64,000 bases of DNA. Source: Veillonella infantium (GTDB lineage Bacteria; Bacillota; Negativicutes; Veillonellales; Veillonellaceae). The position numbers were made by a program, and so were the translations under genes. Numbering within the stretch: position 1 is the first letter of the stretch; the number at the start of each line of letters is the position of its first letter. Below, piece by piece: positions 26,884 to 35,501 of the stretch. The stretch lies in contig NZ_PPDD01000004.1 of NCBI RefSeq assembly GCF_002959895.1, positions 27,310 through 91,309 on the forward strand. The letters run 5' to 3'. Under the pieces are notes generated by a model. That model saw only the letters and a list, made by a program, of their open reading frames with translations. It was not told the DNA's origin and ran no database searches.

Positions 26884-26920
26884 TGAAAGCTTTGAAACTC
26901 GATGGTTCGAAAAGCTTTCA
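26884..26920. repeat. Inverted repeat upstream of speD
   Basis: TGAAAGCTTT and AAAGCTTTCA form the arms, with an inner GAA/TTC pairing. The plus strand continues with As, not Ts, so it is not a normal terminator for the upstream gene. It may be an operator or leader hairpin for speD. Confidence 0.45.
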
Positions 26921-26962
26921 AAAAAATAGTAAGTCTATGCATGGAAAGGGTTATGACATATC

Positions 26963-27745
26963 ATGGATACACCAGTTAAAGCAAAGCCTAAAATGAAATT
27001 ATATGGTTTTAATAATCTCACAAAGACATTGAGTTTTAATATTTATGATATTTGTTATACTCGTACAGAAGAAGAGAAAAAACAATACATTCAATACATT
27101 GATGAAGTATACAATGCGGATCGTTTAACAGCTATCTTAACAGAGGTTAGCCATATTATTGGTGCCAACATCCTTAACGTAGCGAAACAAGATTATGATC
27201 CACAAGGGGCATCTGTTACGATTTTGATTTCTGAAGAGGAAATTGAAAAGGAAGATGTAGTCATGCATCTTGATAAATCTCACCTTACTGTACATACATA
27301 TCCTGAAAGCCATCCGCACAAAGGGGTTAGTACGTTCCGTGCCGATATTGAAGTATCTACATGCGGTCAGATTTCTCCCCTTAAAGCACTTAACTATTTG
27401 ATTCAAAGCTTTGATTCCGATATCCTCACATTGGACTACCATGTTCGTGGCTTTACACGTGACGTATCTGGCAAGAAAATTTATATCGATCATCGCATCA
27501 ACTCTATCCAAAACTACATCAATGCAAAAACTCGCAACATGTATAATATGATTGATGTAAACGTATATCAAGAAAATATTTTCCACACAAAAATGATGTT
27601 AAAAGAATTTGATTTAGATAACTATCTCTTTGGTATTACTGAATCTGAATTGAGTGAACGAGAAATCAAACAAATTAAACATCAATTAAAACAAGAAATG
27701 ATGGAAATTTTCTATGGTCGTAATTTGCCATCTGTAAAAGCATAA
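26963..27745 (+). CDS. speD: S-adenosylmethionine decarboxylase proenzyme (E. coli-type)
   Basis: This 260-residue protein is cleaved at Lys105-Ser106 (in [13 protein letters not shown]) to create the pyruvoyl cofactor. Decarboxylated SAM is the aminopropyl donor for spermidine. Its length and sequence fit the longer gammaproteobacterial/Firmicute SpeD class rather than the short type. No speE is adjacent. A conserved Cys134 region ([12 protein letters not shown]) follows the cleavage site. Confidence 0.94.
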   Translation: MDTPVKAKPKMKLYGFNNLTKTLSFNIYDICYTRTEEEKKQYIQYIDEVYNADRLTAILTEVSHIIGANILNVAKQDYDPQGASVTILISEEEIEKEDVVMHLDKSHLTVHTYPESHPHKGVSTFRADIEVSTCGQISPLKALNYLIQSFDSDILTLDYHVRGFTRDVSGKKIYIDHRINSIQNYINAKTRNMYNMIDVNVYQENIFHTKMMLKEFDLDNYLFGITESELSEREIKQIKHQLKQEMMEIFYGRNLPSVKA

Positions 27746-27803
27746 ATAAAAAATATATATTCTGTACGCTATGTGTCCTATCAGATAATACGTATATAGT
27801 ACC

Positions 27804-27842
27804 AAAGTAGATAAGTCGTATATGGCTTATCTACTTTTTATT
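27804..27842 (+). terminator. Terminator after speD
   Basis: AAAGTAGATAAG pairs with CTTATCTACTTT, followed by TTTATTT. Confidence 0.9.
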
Positions 27843-27918
27843 TAGCTATCATTTTTATTACTAAATTAGATTAATAGAATTTAATTCTAAAATATTCGGA
27901 AAACTATATCGAAAAAAC

Positions 27919-27947
27919 TTGAATTGTTATATATCATTTTGTATAAT
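27919..27947 (+). promoter_or_regulatory. Promoter for the malic enzyme gene
   Basis: TTGAAT and TATAAT are 17 bases apart. The transcript would have a leader of about 60 bases. Confidence 0.75.
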
Positions 27948-28014
27948 ACAATTAGTTAAAGGTATTAATTACCGACTCAAAAGAGTCCGAGTTTATCCAC
28001 AAAGGAGAATTATT

Positions 28015-29220
28015 ATGGACGTACGTGAATTAGCTGTACAAAAGAAACGTGAATTAAAAGGTTTCCTTACTGTAGGAACAAAATATGAATTAAAAGACGC
28101 TCATGATTTATCTGTAGCTTACACACCAGGTGTAGCAGAACCATGCTTGCGTATTAAAGATAATGAAGCAGAATCCTTTGAATTAACTTGCCGTTCCAAC
28201 ATGGTTGCCGTTGTATCCGACGGTACTCGTGTACTTGGTCTTGGCGATATCGGCGCTGCAGCAGCATTGCCTGTAATGGAAGGTAAATCTTTATTATTCA
28301 AAAAATTCGGCGATGTAGATTGCATTCCATTGGTTGTAGATACAAAAGATGCTGATACTTTGATCAACACTGTAAAATTATTGCAAAAAAACTTTGCTGG
28401 CATTAACTTGGAAGATATTTCTTCCCCTAAATGTTATGAAATCGAAAACCGTTTGAAAGAAGAATTGGAAATCCCTGTATTCCATGATGACCAACACGGT
28501 ACAGCTATCGCTTGTTTAGCTGGTGTAAAAGGCGCTCTTCGCCTTGTAAAGAAAGATTTAGCAACTGCTAAAATCGTTGTAAATGGTGCTGGTGCTGCTG
28601 GTGCAAACATCGCTCGTCTGTTGTACCTTGCAGGTGCTCGAGACATTACATTGTTAGTATCCTCCGGCGTATTGCACAAAGACTACAAACGTCTTGATTC
28701 CTTGCAAGCTGAATTGATCGACTTGCTTAAACTTGAAGAAAAACATGGCAACTTGGCTGAAAATGCTAAAGGCGCTGACATTCTTCTTGGCGTATCTGCT
28801 GCAGGTGCTTTCACAAAAGAAATCTTGGAAAACTTGGCTGATGATGCAATTGTATTCGCTATGGCTAACCCTAACCCAGAAGCAACATATGCTGATATGA
28901 AAGCTGCTGGTATTCGTATTGCTGGTACTGGCCGTTCTGACGCTCCTAACCAAATCAACAATGTAGCAGTATTCCCAGGCGTATTCCGCGGCGCTATCGA
29001 TGTTCGTGCATCTAAAATTACTGATGAAATGAAATTGGCTGCTGCTGATGCATTGGCTAACTTGATTCCAGACAGCGAATTGAACGAAGAAAACATTATG
29101 CCATCCGTATTCGATCCTCGTGTAGCTCCAGCAGTTGCAAAAGCAGTTGCTGAAGTTGCTGTAAAACAAGGTATTGCAAGAAATCCACAAGTAGTAGAAG
29201 ACGGCAGCTACGAAGGTTAA
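28015..29220 (+). CDS. NAD(P)-dependent malic enzyme
   Basis: This 401-residue short-form malic enzyme oxidatively decarboxylates malate to pyruvate. It shows the conserved tyrosine region AYTPGVAEPC, VFHDDQHGTAIA, the Rossmann loop NGAGAAGANIARLL and MANPNPE. The ATG at 28015 follows AAAGGAG. Codon use looks highly expressed, as expected for the lactate/malate metabolism of Veillonella. NAD or NADP preference cannot be set from sequence alone. Confidence 0.94.
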   Translation: MDVRELAVQKKRELKGFLTVGTKYELKDAHDLSVAYTPGVAEPCLRIKDNEAESFELTCRSNMVAVVSDGTRVLGLGDIGAAAALPVMEGKSLLFKKFGDVDCIPLVVDTKDADTLINTVKLLQKNFAGINLEDISSPKCYEIENRLKEELEIPVFHDDQHGTAIACLAGVKGALRLVKKDLATAKIVVNGAGAAGANIARLLYLAGARDITLLVSSGVLHKDYKRLDSLQAELIDLLKLEEKHGNLAENAKGADILLGVSAAGAFTKEILENLADDAIVFAMANPNPEATYADMKAAGIRIAGTGRSDAPNQINNVAVFPGVFRGAIDVRASKITDEMKLAAADALANLIPDSELNEENIMPSVFDPRVAPAVAKAVAEVAVKQGIARNPQVVEDGSYEG

Positions 29221-29287
29221 TCTAATTGCTATGAGCTTAATGCTTAATAGCCTCTTAAAACCTAAGTAAGATAATATAAACAATACA

Positions 29288-29319
29288 AACATGCACCTCG
29301 AAAGGGGTGCATGTTTTTG
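29288..29319 (+). terminator. Terminator after the malic enzyme gene
   Basis: CATGCACCTC and GGGGTGCATG pair around a GAAA tetraloop, followed by five Ts. Confidence 0.92.
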
Positions 29320-29451
29320 AATATGAACTAATAAAATTTAAAAAATTAATGAAGTTGTAAAAAAGTACTTGTCACTAATTTGTATCGATGATATAATAAT
29401 TTTCGTTGCAGAGCGATACTCAATAGAGTAAAAACTCAGCAAGAGTAGTGG

Positions 29452-29480
29452 TTGACATCAACTACCAGGTTTGCTATAAT
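29452..29480 (+). promoter_or_regulatory. Consensus promoter of the tRNA cluster
   Basis: TTGACA and TATAAT are both perfect and are spaced by 17 bases; the first tRNA starts 17 bases later. Confidence 0.93.
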
Positions 29481-29497
29481 TAGCAAGTAATTAATGA

Positions 29498-29574
29498 CGG
29501 GGCATAGCGCAGTTTGGTAGCGCACCTGGCTTGGGACCAGGGGGTCGCAGGTTCGAATCCTGCTGCTCCGACCA
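29498..29574 (+). tRNA. tRNA-Pro (anticodon TGG)
   Basis: The 77-base cloverleaf has acceptor CGGGGCA/TGCTCCG, anticodon loop CTTGGGA, T-loop TTCGAAT and an encoded CCA. Confidence 0.97.
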
Positions 29575-29583
29575 TTTTTTTTT

Positions 29584-29657
29584 GCGGGTGTAGCTCAATG
29601 GTAGAGCCCCAGCCTTCCAAGCTGGTCGCGAGGGTTCGATTCCCTTCACCCGCTCCA
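29584..29657 (+). tRNA. tRNA-Gly (anticodon TCC)
   Basis: The 74-base cloverleaf has acceptor GCGGGTG/CACCCGC, anticodon TCC, T-loop TTCGATT and an encoded CCA. Short T-runs separate it from its neighbours. Confidence 0.97.
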
Positions 29658-29767
29658 TTTTTTTTTGCCTTTTTTAGGGTAAACTAAAATAAAATAGAGC
29701 ACAGTTGACGATATATAGTACATAATTTATACTATAATAGATAATTACATATATAGGTAATCCACAT

Positions 29768-29844
<77 letters not shown>

Positions 29845-29852
29845 AAGAAATA

Positions 29853-29886
29853 AGCGGATAGCTCGTAATGAGCTATCCGCTTTTTT
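29853..29886 (+). terminator. Terminator of the tRNA cluster
   Basis: AGCGGATAGCTC pairs with GAGCTATCCGCT around GTAAT, followed by a T-run. Confidence 0.93.
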
Positions 29887-29925
29887 GCTATTTTAAATTA
29901 TAAATCAGTAGTTATTTTGTAATAT

Positions 29926-30330
29926 TTAAAGTTTATCTAACTGTATAGTATTATCTCTTAACCACTGTGCTAGTTCTACATTTGTCATATTTCCTGCGGC
30001 CACATTGATAATTAGGTTTTCAACTTCTTGTTGTGAAGCGGTAATATCAAAACCATTGATAATAAGATACACATACATACTGTGTAGTGCAGTTCGCTTA
30101 TTGCCATCTGTAAAAGGATGGTTATTGGCGATACCATAACATAATTGTGCTGCTTTGTCATAGAGAGAGGGATATAAGTCGCTCCCCATAAATGTTTGAA
30201 ATGGGGTATTTACAGCTGATACTAAAAGATTCTTATCTCGCACTCCTGAAGAGAGGACAAATGCATCTTCTAATTCTCTGTGCAGTTCGTAGATATCTTG
30301 TACAGTGAGTTGAATATTAGGTGTACTCAT
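29926..30330 (-). CDS. doc: Doc/Fic-family toxin
   Basis: This 134-residue protein has the Fic-fold active-site loop HPFTDGNKRT (residues 71-80), the Doc version of the motif. P1 Doc phosphorylates elongation factor Tu, while other Fic proteins transfer AMP. Its ATG overlaps the stop of a 53-codon gene by four bases (ATGA), the usual antitoxin-toxin arrangement. The gene lies just after a tRNA cluster and beside clpL, consistent with an accessory patch. Confidence 0.9.
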   Translation of the reverse strand: MSTPNIQLTVQDIYELHRELEDAFVLSSGVRDKNLLVSAVNTPFQTFMGSDLYPSLYDKAAQLCYGIANNHPFTDGNKRTALHSMYVYLIINGFDITASQQEVENLIINVAAGNMTNVELAQWLRDNTIQLDKL

Positions 30331-30488
30331 TTATTCTCCAATGCTTTATATAGGTCATAATTACGCTTTAATACTTGTTGCGAGATGTCTTTTATCTGCT
30401 TTTTTAGCTCTTTATTAGTATCACTAGTTATGATAGAGGGGTTGTTGTTTGTTTTGCAATCGATAATTTTCTGATCTTTTGATATCAT
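30327..30488 (-). CDS. Putative antitoxin partner of Doc, 53 aa
   Basis: This small gene starts at the ATG at 30488, with AAAGGAA eight bases upstream, and ends in the ATGA overlap with the toxin. The protein is Lys/Asn-rich and its second half (about residues 25-52) looks like one long helix ending in NYDLYKALENK. It has no obvious DNA-binding domain of the Phd type, though a short C-terminal toxin-binding helix is all that is needed to block Doc. I find no match to a named antitoxin family; the call rests on position, ribosome binding site and overlap. Confidence 0.7.
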   Translation of the reverse strand: MISKDQKIIDCKTNNNPSIITSDTNKELKKQIKDISQQVLKRNYDLYKALENK

Positions 30489-30511
30489 AAATTAAATTCC
30501 TTTACTGTATT

Positions 30512-30542
30512 TTTGACTTTTATATTTACTATATATTTGACT
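30512..30542. repeat. Direct repeats of TTTGACTTTTATAT upstream of the toxin operon
   Basis: Two copies of TTTGACTTTTATAT, each continued by similar AT-rich sequence, start at 30512 and 30536. They lie just upstream of the small antitoxin gene and share the TTTGACT core found near clpL. Confidence 0.6.
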
Positions 30543-30684
30543 TTTATATCTATTATATAGGTAATAAATCAATAAAAACAATCTAATTAATAGTAAATAT
30601 TTTAAAAGTTCAAATTTAATTATCTCTCACAAATCCAGTATTTATCTATATTTTTGCCATATAAATCTAATTGGTCAAAATAAA

Positions 30685-30701
30685 AGTCAAAAAAAGTCAA
30701 A
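30685..30701 (+). promoter_or_regulatory. CtsR operator upstream of clpL
   Basis: AGTCAAA, three As and AGTCAAA exactly fit the CtsR consensus of two RGTCAAA heptads separated by NAN. More TTGAC/GTCAA half-sites follow at 30711-30734 and 30807-30813. This predicts heat and stress control of clpL by CtsR. Confidence 0.8.
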
Positions 30702-30745
30702 AAATTTATCTTTGACCTATTGACTTTTTGACTTAATCAGATTAT

Positions 30746-30751
30746 TATAAT
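30746..30751 (+). promoter_or_regulatory. Probable -10 of clpL
   Basis: TATAAT is preceded by several overlapping TTGAC elements at 30712, 30720 and 30728, so the -35 region overlaps CtsR-like half-sites. The exact -35 is not clear. Confidence 0.5.
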
Positions 30752-30848
30752 GTCATAAGGTTGAAGAAACCTAGAAATAAAGCAAGAAATTAAACAGACT
30801 TAAAAAGTCAAATAGATATACTTGTAGTAAAAAAGTGAGGTAATTTAT

Positions 30849-33065
30849 ATGAACAACAACTTCAATAACTTTGGTAGCGACTTCGGTAGCATGAATGATT
30901 TATTCAATCAATTGATGGGTAACATGGGTGGTTATTCCACAGAAAACCGTCGTTATAAAATTAATGGTCGCGAAGTAACTCCAGAAGAATTCGCTTATTA
31001 TCGTCAAACTGGTCGTTTGCCTTCTAACGAAGAAATGCAAGCTGCTCAAGCTGCACAACAAGGTAAAATGAAACAAGATGGTATCCTTGCTCGTTTGGGT
31101 ACAAACTTAACTCAACAAGCTCGTGATGGTAAACTTGATCCAGTAATTGGTCGTAATAAAGAAATCCAAGAAACAGCAGAAATCCTTGCACGTCGTACTA
31201 AAAACAATCCTGTACTCGTAGGTGATGCCGGTGTTGGTAAAACAGCAGTAGTAGAAGGCTTGGCACAAGCTATCGTCAATGGCGATGTTCCTGCAGCTAT
31301 TAAAAATAAAGAAATTATTTCCATCGATATTTCCGGTTTGGAAGCTGGTACTCAATACCGTGGTTCCTTCGAAGAAAATATCCAAAACCTTATCAAAGAG
31401 GTTAAGGCTGCTGGTAATATCATCTTGTTCTTCGACGAAATCCATCAAATCTTGGGCGCTGGTTCCACAGGTGATGGTCAAGGTTCTAAAGGTTTAGCAG
31501 ATATCTTGAAACCTGCTTTGTCCCGTGGTGAAATGACTGTTATTGGTGCTACAACACAAGATGAATACCGTAACACAATCATGAAAAACGCAGCTCTTGC
31601 TCGTCGTTTCAATGAAGTTAAGGTAAATGCACCATCTCCAGAAGATACTTTCAAAATTTTACAAGGCATTCGTCCATTGTATGAAGCGCATCATAATATC
31701 GAATTGCCAGATGCCGTGTTGAAAGCAGCTGTAGATTATTCCGTACAATACATTCCTCAACGTAGCTTGCCAGATAAAGCTATCGACTTGATCGATGTAA
31801 CAGCAGCTCACTTGGCTTCCCAACATCCTGTAACTGATATTAAAACATTAGAAGCAGATATTGCAGAAGCTAAAGCAAAACAAGAAGAGTTTGCTCAAAA
31901 AGAAGATTACGAATCCGCTATTAATGAAAAGATGCGTATTCAAAAATTGCAAGAAGAAATCGATAATCACACTGAAAACCAAAAGGTAGTGGCTAAGGTT
32001 AACGATGTAGCGGAAGCCGTTGAAAGAATGACTGGTATCCCTGTATCTCAAATGGGTGCGTCCGATATTGAACGCTTGAAAGACATGAAATCTCGTTTAC
32101 AAGCTCATGTAATTGGTCAAGATAAAGCAGTAGAAGCTGTATCTAAAGCTATCCGTCGTAACCGTGCAGGCTTTGACGAAGGTAACCGTCCAATCGGTAG
32201 CTTCTTATTCGTAGGTCCTACTGGTGTTGGTAAAACAGAATTGGCTAAACAATTAGCTCTCGATATGTTTGGTAACAAAGATGCTATCATTCGTTTGGAT
32301 ATGTCCGAATATAGTGATCGCACAGCTGTTTCTAAATTGATTGGTGCTACAGCAGGTTATGTTGGTTACGAAGATAACTCCAACACATTGACTGAACGTG
32401 TACGTCGTAATCCTTACTCCATCGTATTGTTCGACGAAATCGAAAAAGCAGACCCTCAAGTTATTACATTACTTCTTCAAGTATTGGACGATGGCCGCTT
32501 AACAGATGGTCAAGGTAACACAGTAAACTTCAAAAACACTGTTATCATTGCTACATCTAACGCAGGCTTTGGTTATGGTCAAAATAATGACGATGAAAAC
32601 AAAGTAGATGTAATGGAACGTATTGCTCCATTCTTCCGTCCAGAATTCTTGAACCGTTTCAATGCAGTAATTGAGTTCAACCAATTAAGCAAAGACGACT
32701 TGAAGAAAATCGTAGACTTGATGCTTGATCAAGTTAACAAAACTTTGGCTAAAAAAGACATCACTCTTGATGTAACTGATGCAGCTAAAGAATTATTGAT
32801 GGAACAAGGTTATGATAAAACTATGGGCGCTCGTCCATTACGTCGTGTTATCGAATCTGAAATCCGTGATAATGTAACTGACTTCTACTTGGATCACATC
32901 GATGCTAAACACTTGCTTGCTGATGTTGTAGATGGTCACATTGTTATCAGTGAGAAAGACGCTGATAAAGATACTGATAAAAAATCTGATGATACATCCA
33001 GTGATAAAAAATCTGCAGACGACAGCAAACAAGCTGATGATGCTGCATCCAAGGACAATAAATAA
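30849..33065 (+). CDS. clpL: ClpL-type AAA+ ATPase chaperone
   Basis: This 738-residue protein lacks the ClpA/ClpC N-terminal repeats and has the short ClpL start MNNNFNNFG, followed by [15 protein letters not shown]. Two AAA+ modules are present: GDAGVGKT (125-132) with FFDEIHQ, and GPTGVGKT with [15 protein letters not shown]-like coiled middle region lies between them. ClpL is a stress chaperone best known in streptococci and lactobacilli, where it refolds proteins without ClpP. From memory the sequence is strikingly close to the streptococcal protein. An extra tail of about 40 residues rich in Asp, Lys and Ser is unusual. AGTGAGG precedes the ATG. Confidence 0.92.
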   Translation: MNNNFNNFGSDFGSMNDLFNQLMGNMGGYSTENRRYKINGREVTPEEFAYYRQTGRLPSNEEMQAAQAAQQGKMKQDGILARLGTNLTQQARDGKLDPVIGRNKEIQETAEILARRTKNNPVLVGDAGVGKTAVVEGLAQAIVNGDVPAAIKNKEIISIDISGLEAGTQYRGSFEENIQNLIKEVKAAGNIILFFDEIHQILGAGSTGDGQGSKGLADILKPALSRGEMTVIGATTQDEYRNTIMKNAALARRFNEVKVNAPSPEDTFKILQGIRPLYEAHHNIELPDAVLKAAVDYSVQYIPQRSLPDKAIDLIDVTAAHLASQHPVTDIKTLEADIAEAKAKQEEFAQKEDYESAINEKMRIQKLQEEIDNHTENQKVVAKVNDVAEAVERMTGIPVSQMGASDIERLKDMKSRLQAHVIGQDKAVEAVSKAIRRNRAGFDEGNRPIGSFLFVGPTGVGKTELAKQLALDMFGNKDAIIRLDMSEYSDRTAVSKLIGATAGYVGYEDNSNTLTERVRRNPYSIVLFDEIEKADPQVITLLLQVLDDGRLTDGQGNTVNFKNTVIIATSNAGFGYGQNNDDENKVDVMERIAPFFRPEFLNRFNAVIEFNQLSKDDLKKIVDLMLDQVNKTLAKKDITLDVTDAAKELLMEQGYDKTMGARPLRRVIESEIRDNVTDFYLDHIDAKHLLADVVDGHIVISEKDADKDTDKKSDDTSSDKKSADDSKQADDAASKDNK

Positions 33066-33148
33066 TCAGTAGGCTATTGACACTAACTAATGAATCCCTT
33101 ACAACTCTCTCCATATACAAATAAATAATAATAGTCCTATTGATGGTG

Positions 33149-33179
33149 AAAGCACTCGACAATATGTCGGGTGCTTTTT
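33149..33179 (+). terminator. Terminator after clpL
   Basis: AGCACTCGACA pairs with TGTCGGGTGCT, followed by seven Ts. Confidence 0.93.
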
Positions 33180-33233
33180 TTGTATCAATAGTTGTGTATT
33201 AATAAAAGAATTTTGTATACATGACAAAAATCA

Positions 33234-33263
33234 TTGCTAATACATCGATGTATTTAGTATAAT
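33234..33263 (+). promoter_or_regulatory. Promoter of the pxp operon
   Basis: TTGCTA and TATAAT are 18 bases apart, about 65 bases before the pxpA start. Confidence 0.6.
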
Positions 33264-33327
33264 CATATCACTTAATTCAATATTCTATAGAATTTAAAAA
33301 TGAGATGAAGAAAGGGAGGAGATATTG

Positions 33328-34098
33328 ATGTCACATTATGTAGATCTAAATAGCGATTTAGGTGAAAGTTTTGGCAACTACACATTAGGCATGGATGGTG
33401 AAGTGTTAAATCACGTCACAAGTGCCAATGTTGCTTGTGGATGGCATGCTGGAGATCCTCTCATTATGGATACTACAGTTCGCATGTGCAAGGAAAAGGG
33501 CGTAGCCGTAGGGGCGCATCCTGGATATCCTGATTTAATGGGCTTTGGTCGTCGAGCAATGGCCGTAAATCCAGCAGAGGCAAAAGCGTATATGATATAT
33601 CAAGTGGGTGCATTGCAAGCCTTCTGTGATAGTTATGGTGTTACATTACAACATATGAAATTACACGGTGCTTTTTATAACACCGCATGTGTAACTCCTG
33701 CATTGGCAGATGCTGTATTAGATGGCTTACAAGCGGTAAACCCTAATATTGCAGCTATGGTGTTGAGCGGTAGCTATATTGCAAAAGAAGCAGAGCGTCG
33801 AGGCATTCCTGTAATTCAGGAGGTATTTGCTGATCGTGGTTATACTGATGAAGGTACATTGGTACCTCGTACAGAACCTGGGGCTTTTATAAAAGACCCT
33901 CAAGAGGCTCTTGAACGAGTACTTATGATGGTTACAGAAGGTAAGGTTGTCACTAATACAGGTAATACTATTGATATTGTAGCTGATTCCGTATGCGTAC
34001 ACGGCGATAACCCAGAAGCGATAGCTTTCACAAATTACATCCGTGAAGGCCTTACAAAAGCGGGTGTTACAGTGGCTAATTTTCAAAACCGTAAATAG
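33328..34098 (+). CDS. pxpA: 5-oxoprolinase subunit A (LamB/YcsF family)
   Basis: This 256-residue protein has the family start VDLNSDLGESFGNY, followed by ANVACGWHAGDP and VGAHPGYPDL. With PxpB and PxpC it uses ATP to open 5-oxoproline (pyroglutamate) to glutamate. GGGAGGA lies seven bases before the ATG at 33328. The order pxpA-nramp-pxpB-pxpC matches the ycsF-ycsG-kipI-kipA region of Bacillus. Confidence 0.96.
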   Translation: MSHYVDLNSDLGESFGNYTLGMDGEVLNHVTSANVACGWHAGDPLIMDTTVRMCKEKGVAVGAHPGYPDLMGFGRRAMAVNPAEAKAYMIYQVGALQAFCDSYGVTLQHMKLHGAFYNTACVTPALADAVLDGLQAVNPNIAAMVLSGSYIAKEAERRGIPVIQEVFADRGYTDEGTLVPRTEPGAFIKDPQEALERVLMMVTEGKVVTNTGNTIDIVADSVCVHGDNPEAIAFTNYIREGLTKAGVTVANFQNRK

Positions 34099-34138
34099 TA
34101 AAACGGTCATTAGAAAATAAGCAATACATAGCAAATAC

Positions 34139-34192
34139 GTAATAAATAGTAATTATGTAGTAAATAGTAAATATGTAGTAAATAGTAAGTAC
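34139..34192. repeat. Three tandem 18-bp repeats
   Basis: Three near-identical units of the type GTAGTAAATAGTAAATAT lie end to end in the 132-base gap between pxpA and the NRAMP gene. There are no spacers, so this is not CRISPR. Copy number may vary between strains. Confidence 0.8.
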
Positions 34193-34230
34193 ATAATAGA
34201 TCGTTAATAAATTATTGTGTGGAGGTTTTT

Positions 34231-35427
34231 ATGAAACCAATTTCAGGTAAAGCAAGTTTATCTGTCCTCTTGGGGGCAGCTTTCTTGATGGCCACGTCCT
34301 CTATTGGGCCGGGCTTTATGTTACAAACGGCAGCATTTACGAATGATTTAAAAGCAGATTTTGCGTTTGCCATCATTGTGTCTGTTATTTTTTCAATTAT
34401 TGCACAGCTTAATGTGTGGACCATCATTGGCATATCTAAAATGCGTGGTCAAGATATTGCCAATAAAGTATTGCCAGGACTTGGCTATTTCGTAGCATTC
34501 TTGATTTCTCTTGGGGGCCTTGCTTTCAATATCGGTAACATTGGGGGCGCGTCTATGGGCCTAAATATTGTATTTGGTATTGATACAACGACTGCAGCGG
34601 CTATCAGTGGTATCCTTGGTATTCTATTATTCGCCTCTCCAAAAATGGGTGGTGTACTAGACAACACAGCCAAAATTCTTGGTACGGTAATGCTTGTATT
34701 AATTGGTTATGTGGCGTTTTCTACAAATCCGCCAGTGGCTGAAGCGGCTACTCATGCGGTGGCACCGACGCATTATCCATGGCTTGCAACTATTACCCTT
34801 ATCGGTGGTACCGTAGGTGGTTACATTACATTCTCTGGCGGTCACCGCCTCATTGATGCGGGTATTACTGGTCAAGAACATTTGAAAGATGTACGTCGTG
34901 CAGCCTTCATGGGTATGTCCGTAGATGCAGTGGTTCGTATCTTGTTATTCTTGGCCGTTCTTGGCGTTGTGTCTATGGGCTATGCCTTAGATCCTAAGGA
35001 CCCAGCTGGTTCTGCATTCCTTCTTGGTGCTGGTGAAATCGGTCATAAATTGTTCGGTATCGTGTTCTTCTGCGCAGCCTTAACATCTGTAGTAGGTGCA
35101 GCGTACACATCCGTGTCCTTCTTAAAAACATTATTCAAAGTAGTGGAACGCAATGAAAAATTGACTATTATGACATTCATCTTCGTTTCTACATGTATTT
35201 TGATCTTTATTGGTAAACCAGCATCCTTGTTGATTTTGGCTGGCTCCGTAAACGGCTTAATCTTGCCGATTACATTAGCAGTAATGCTCTTTGCTACTCA
35301 TAAATCTGAAATCGTAGGGGACTACAAACATAATAAACTGTTATACTATACAGGATGGATTGTAGTACTTGTAACAGCTTACATCGGCGTTACATCCTTA
35401 CAAGGCATTGCTAAATTACTTGGTTAA
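34231..35427 (+). CDS. NRAMP-family transporter linked to 5-oxoprolinase
   Basis: This 398-residue membrane protein has eleven or so helices and the divergent NRAMP pattern (SSIGPGFMLQTAAF near helix 1, where metal transporters carry DPGN). The usual metal-binding DPGN is absent, so a non-metal substrate such as 5-oxoproline is plausible. In Bacillus the related ycsG sits in the same operon position. GGAGG precedes the ATG at 34231. Confidence 0.88.
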   Translation: MKPISGKASLSVLLGAAFLMATSSIGPGFMLQTAAFTNDLKADFAFAIIVSVIFSIIAQLNVWTIIGISKMRGQDIANKVLPGLGYFVAFLISLGGLAFNIGNIGGASMGLNIVFGIDTTTAAAISGILGILLFASPKMGGVLDNTAKILGTVMLVLIGYVAFSTNPPVAEAATHAVAPTHYPWLATITLIGGTVGGYITFSGGHRLIDAGITGQEHLKDVRRAAFMGMSVDAVVRILLFLAVLGVVSMGYALDPKDPAGSAFLLGAGEIGHKLFGIVFFCAALTSVVGAAYTSVSFLKTLFKVVERNEKLTIMTFIFVSTCILIFIGKPASLLILAGSVNGLILPITLAVMLFATHKSEIVGDYKHNKLLYYTGWIVVLVTAYIGVTSLQGIAKLLG

Positions 35428-35439
35428 TTTGATAATTAT

Positions 35440-35479
35440 GAAAGTACCATTATTTTCGTTTGAAGGTAATGGTTCTTTC
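35440..35479 (+). repeat. Hairpin between the NRAMP gene and pxpB
   Basis: GAAAGTACCATTA and TAATGGTTCTTTC pair with one mismatch around a 14-base loop. It may partly terminate or process the message; pxpB has its own AAGGAG just after it. Confidence 0.55.
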
Positions 35480-35501
35480 TGGTTTTAGGAAGGAGATACC
35501 T

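Noticed and set aside
30489..30848. Repeat-rich AT region as a replication origin with iterons
   Set aside because: The repeats fit CtsR half-sites, they lie between two divergent promoters and no replication gene is present.
34139..34192. Short regular repeats as a CRISPR array
   Set aside because: The units touch each other with no unique spacers and there are no cas genes in the window.
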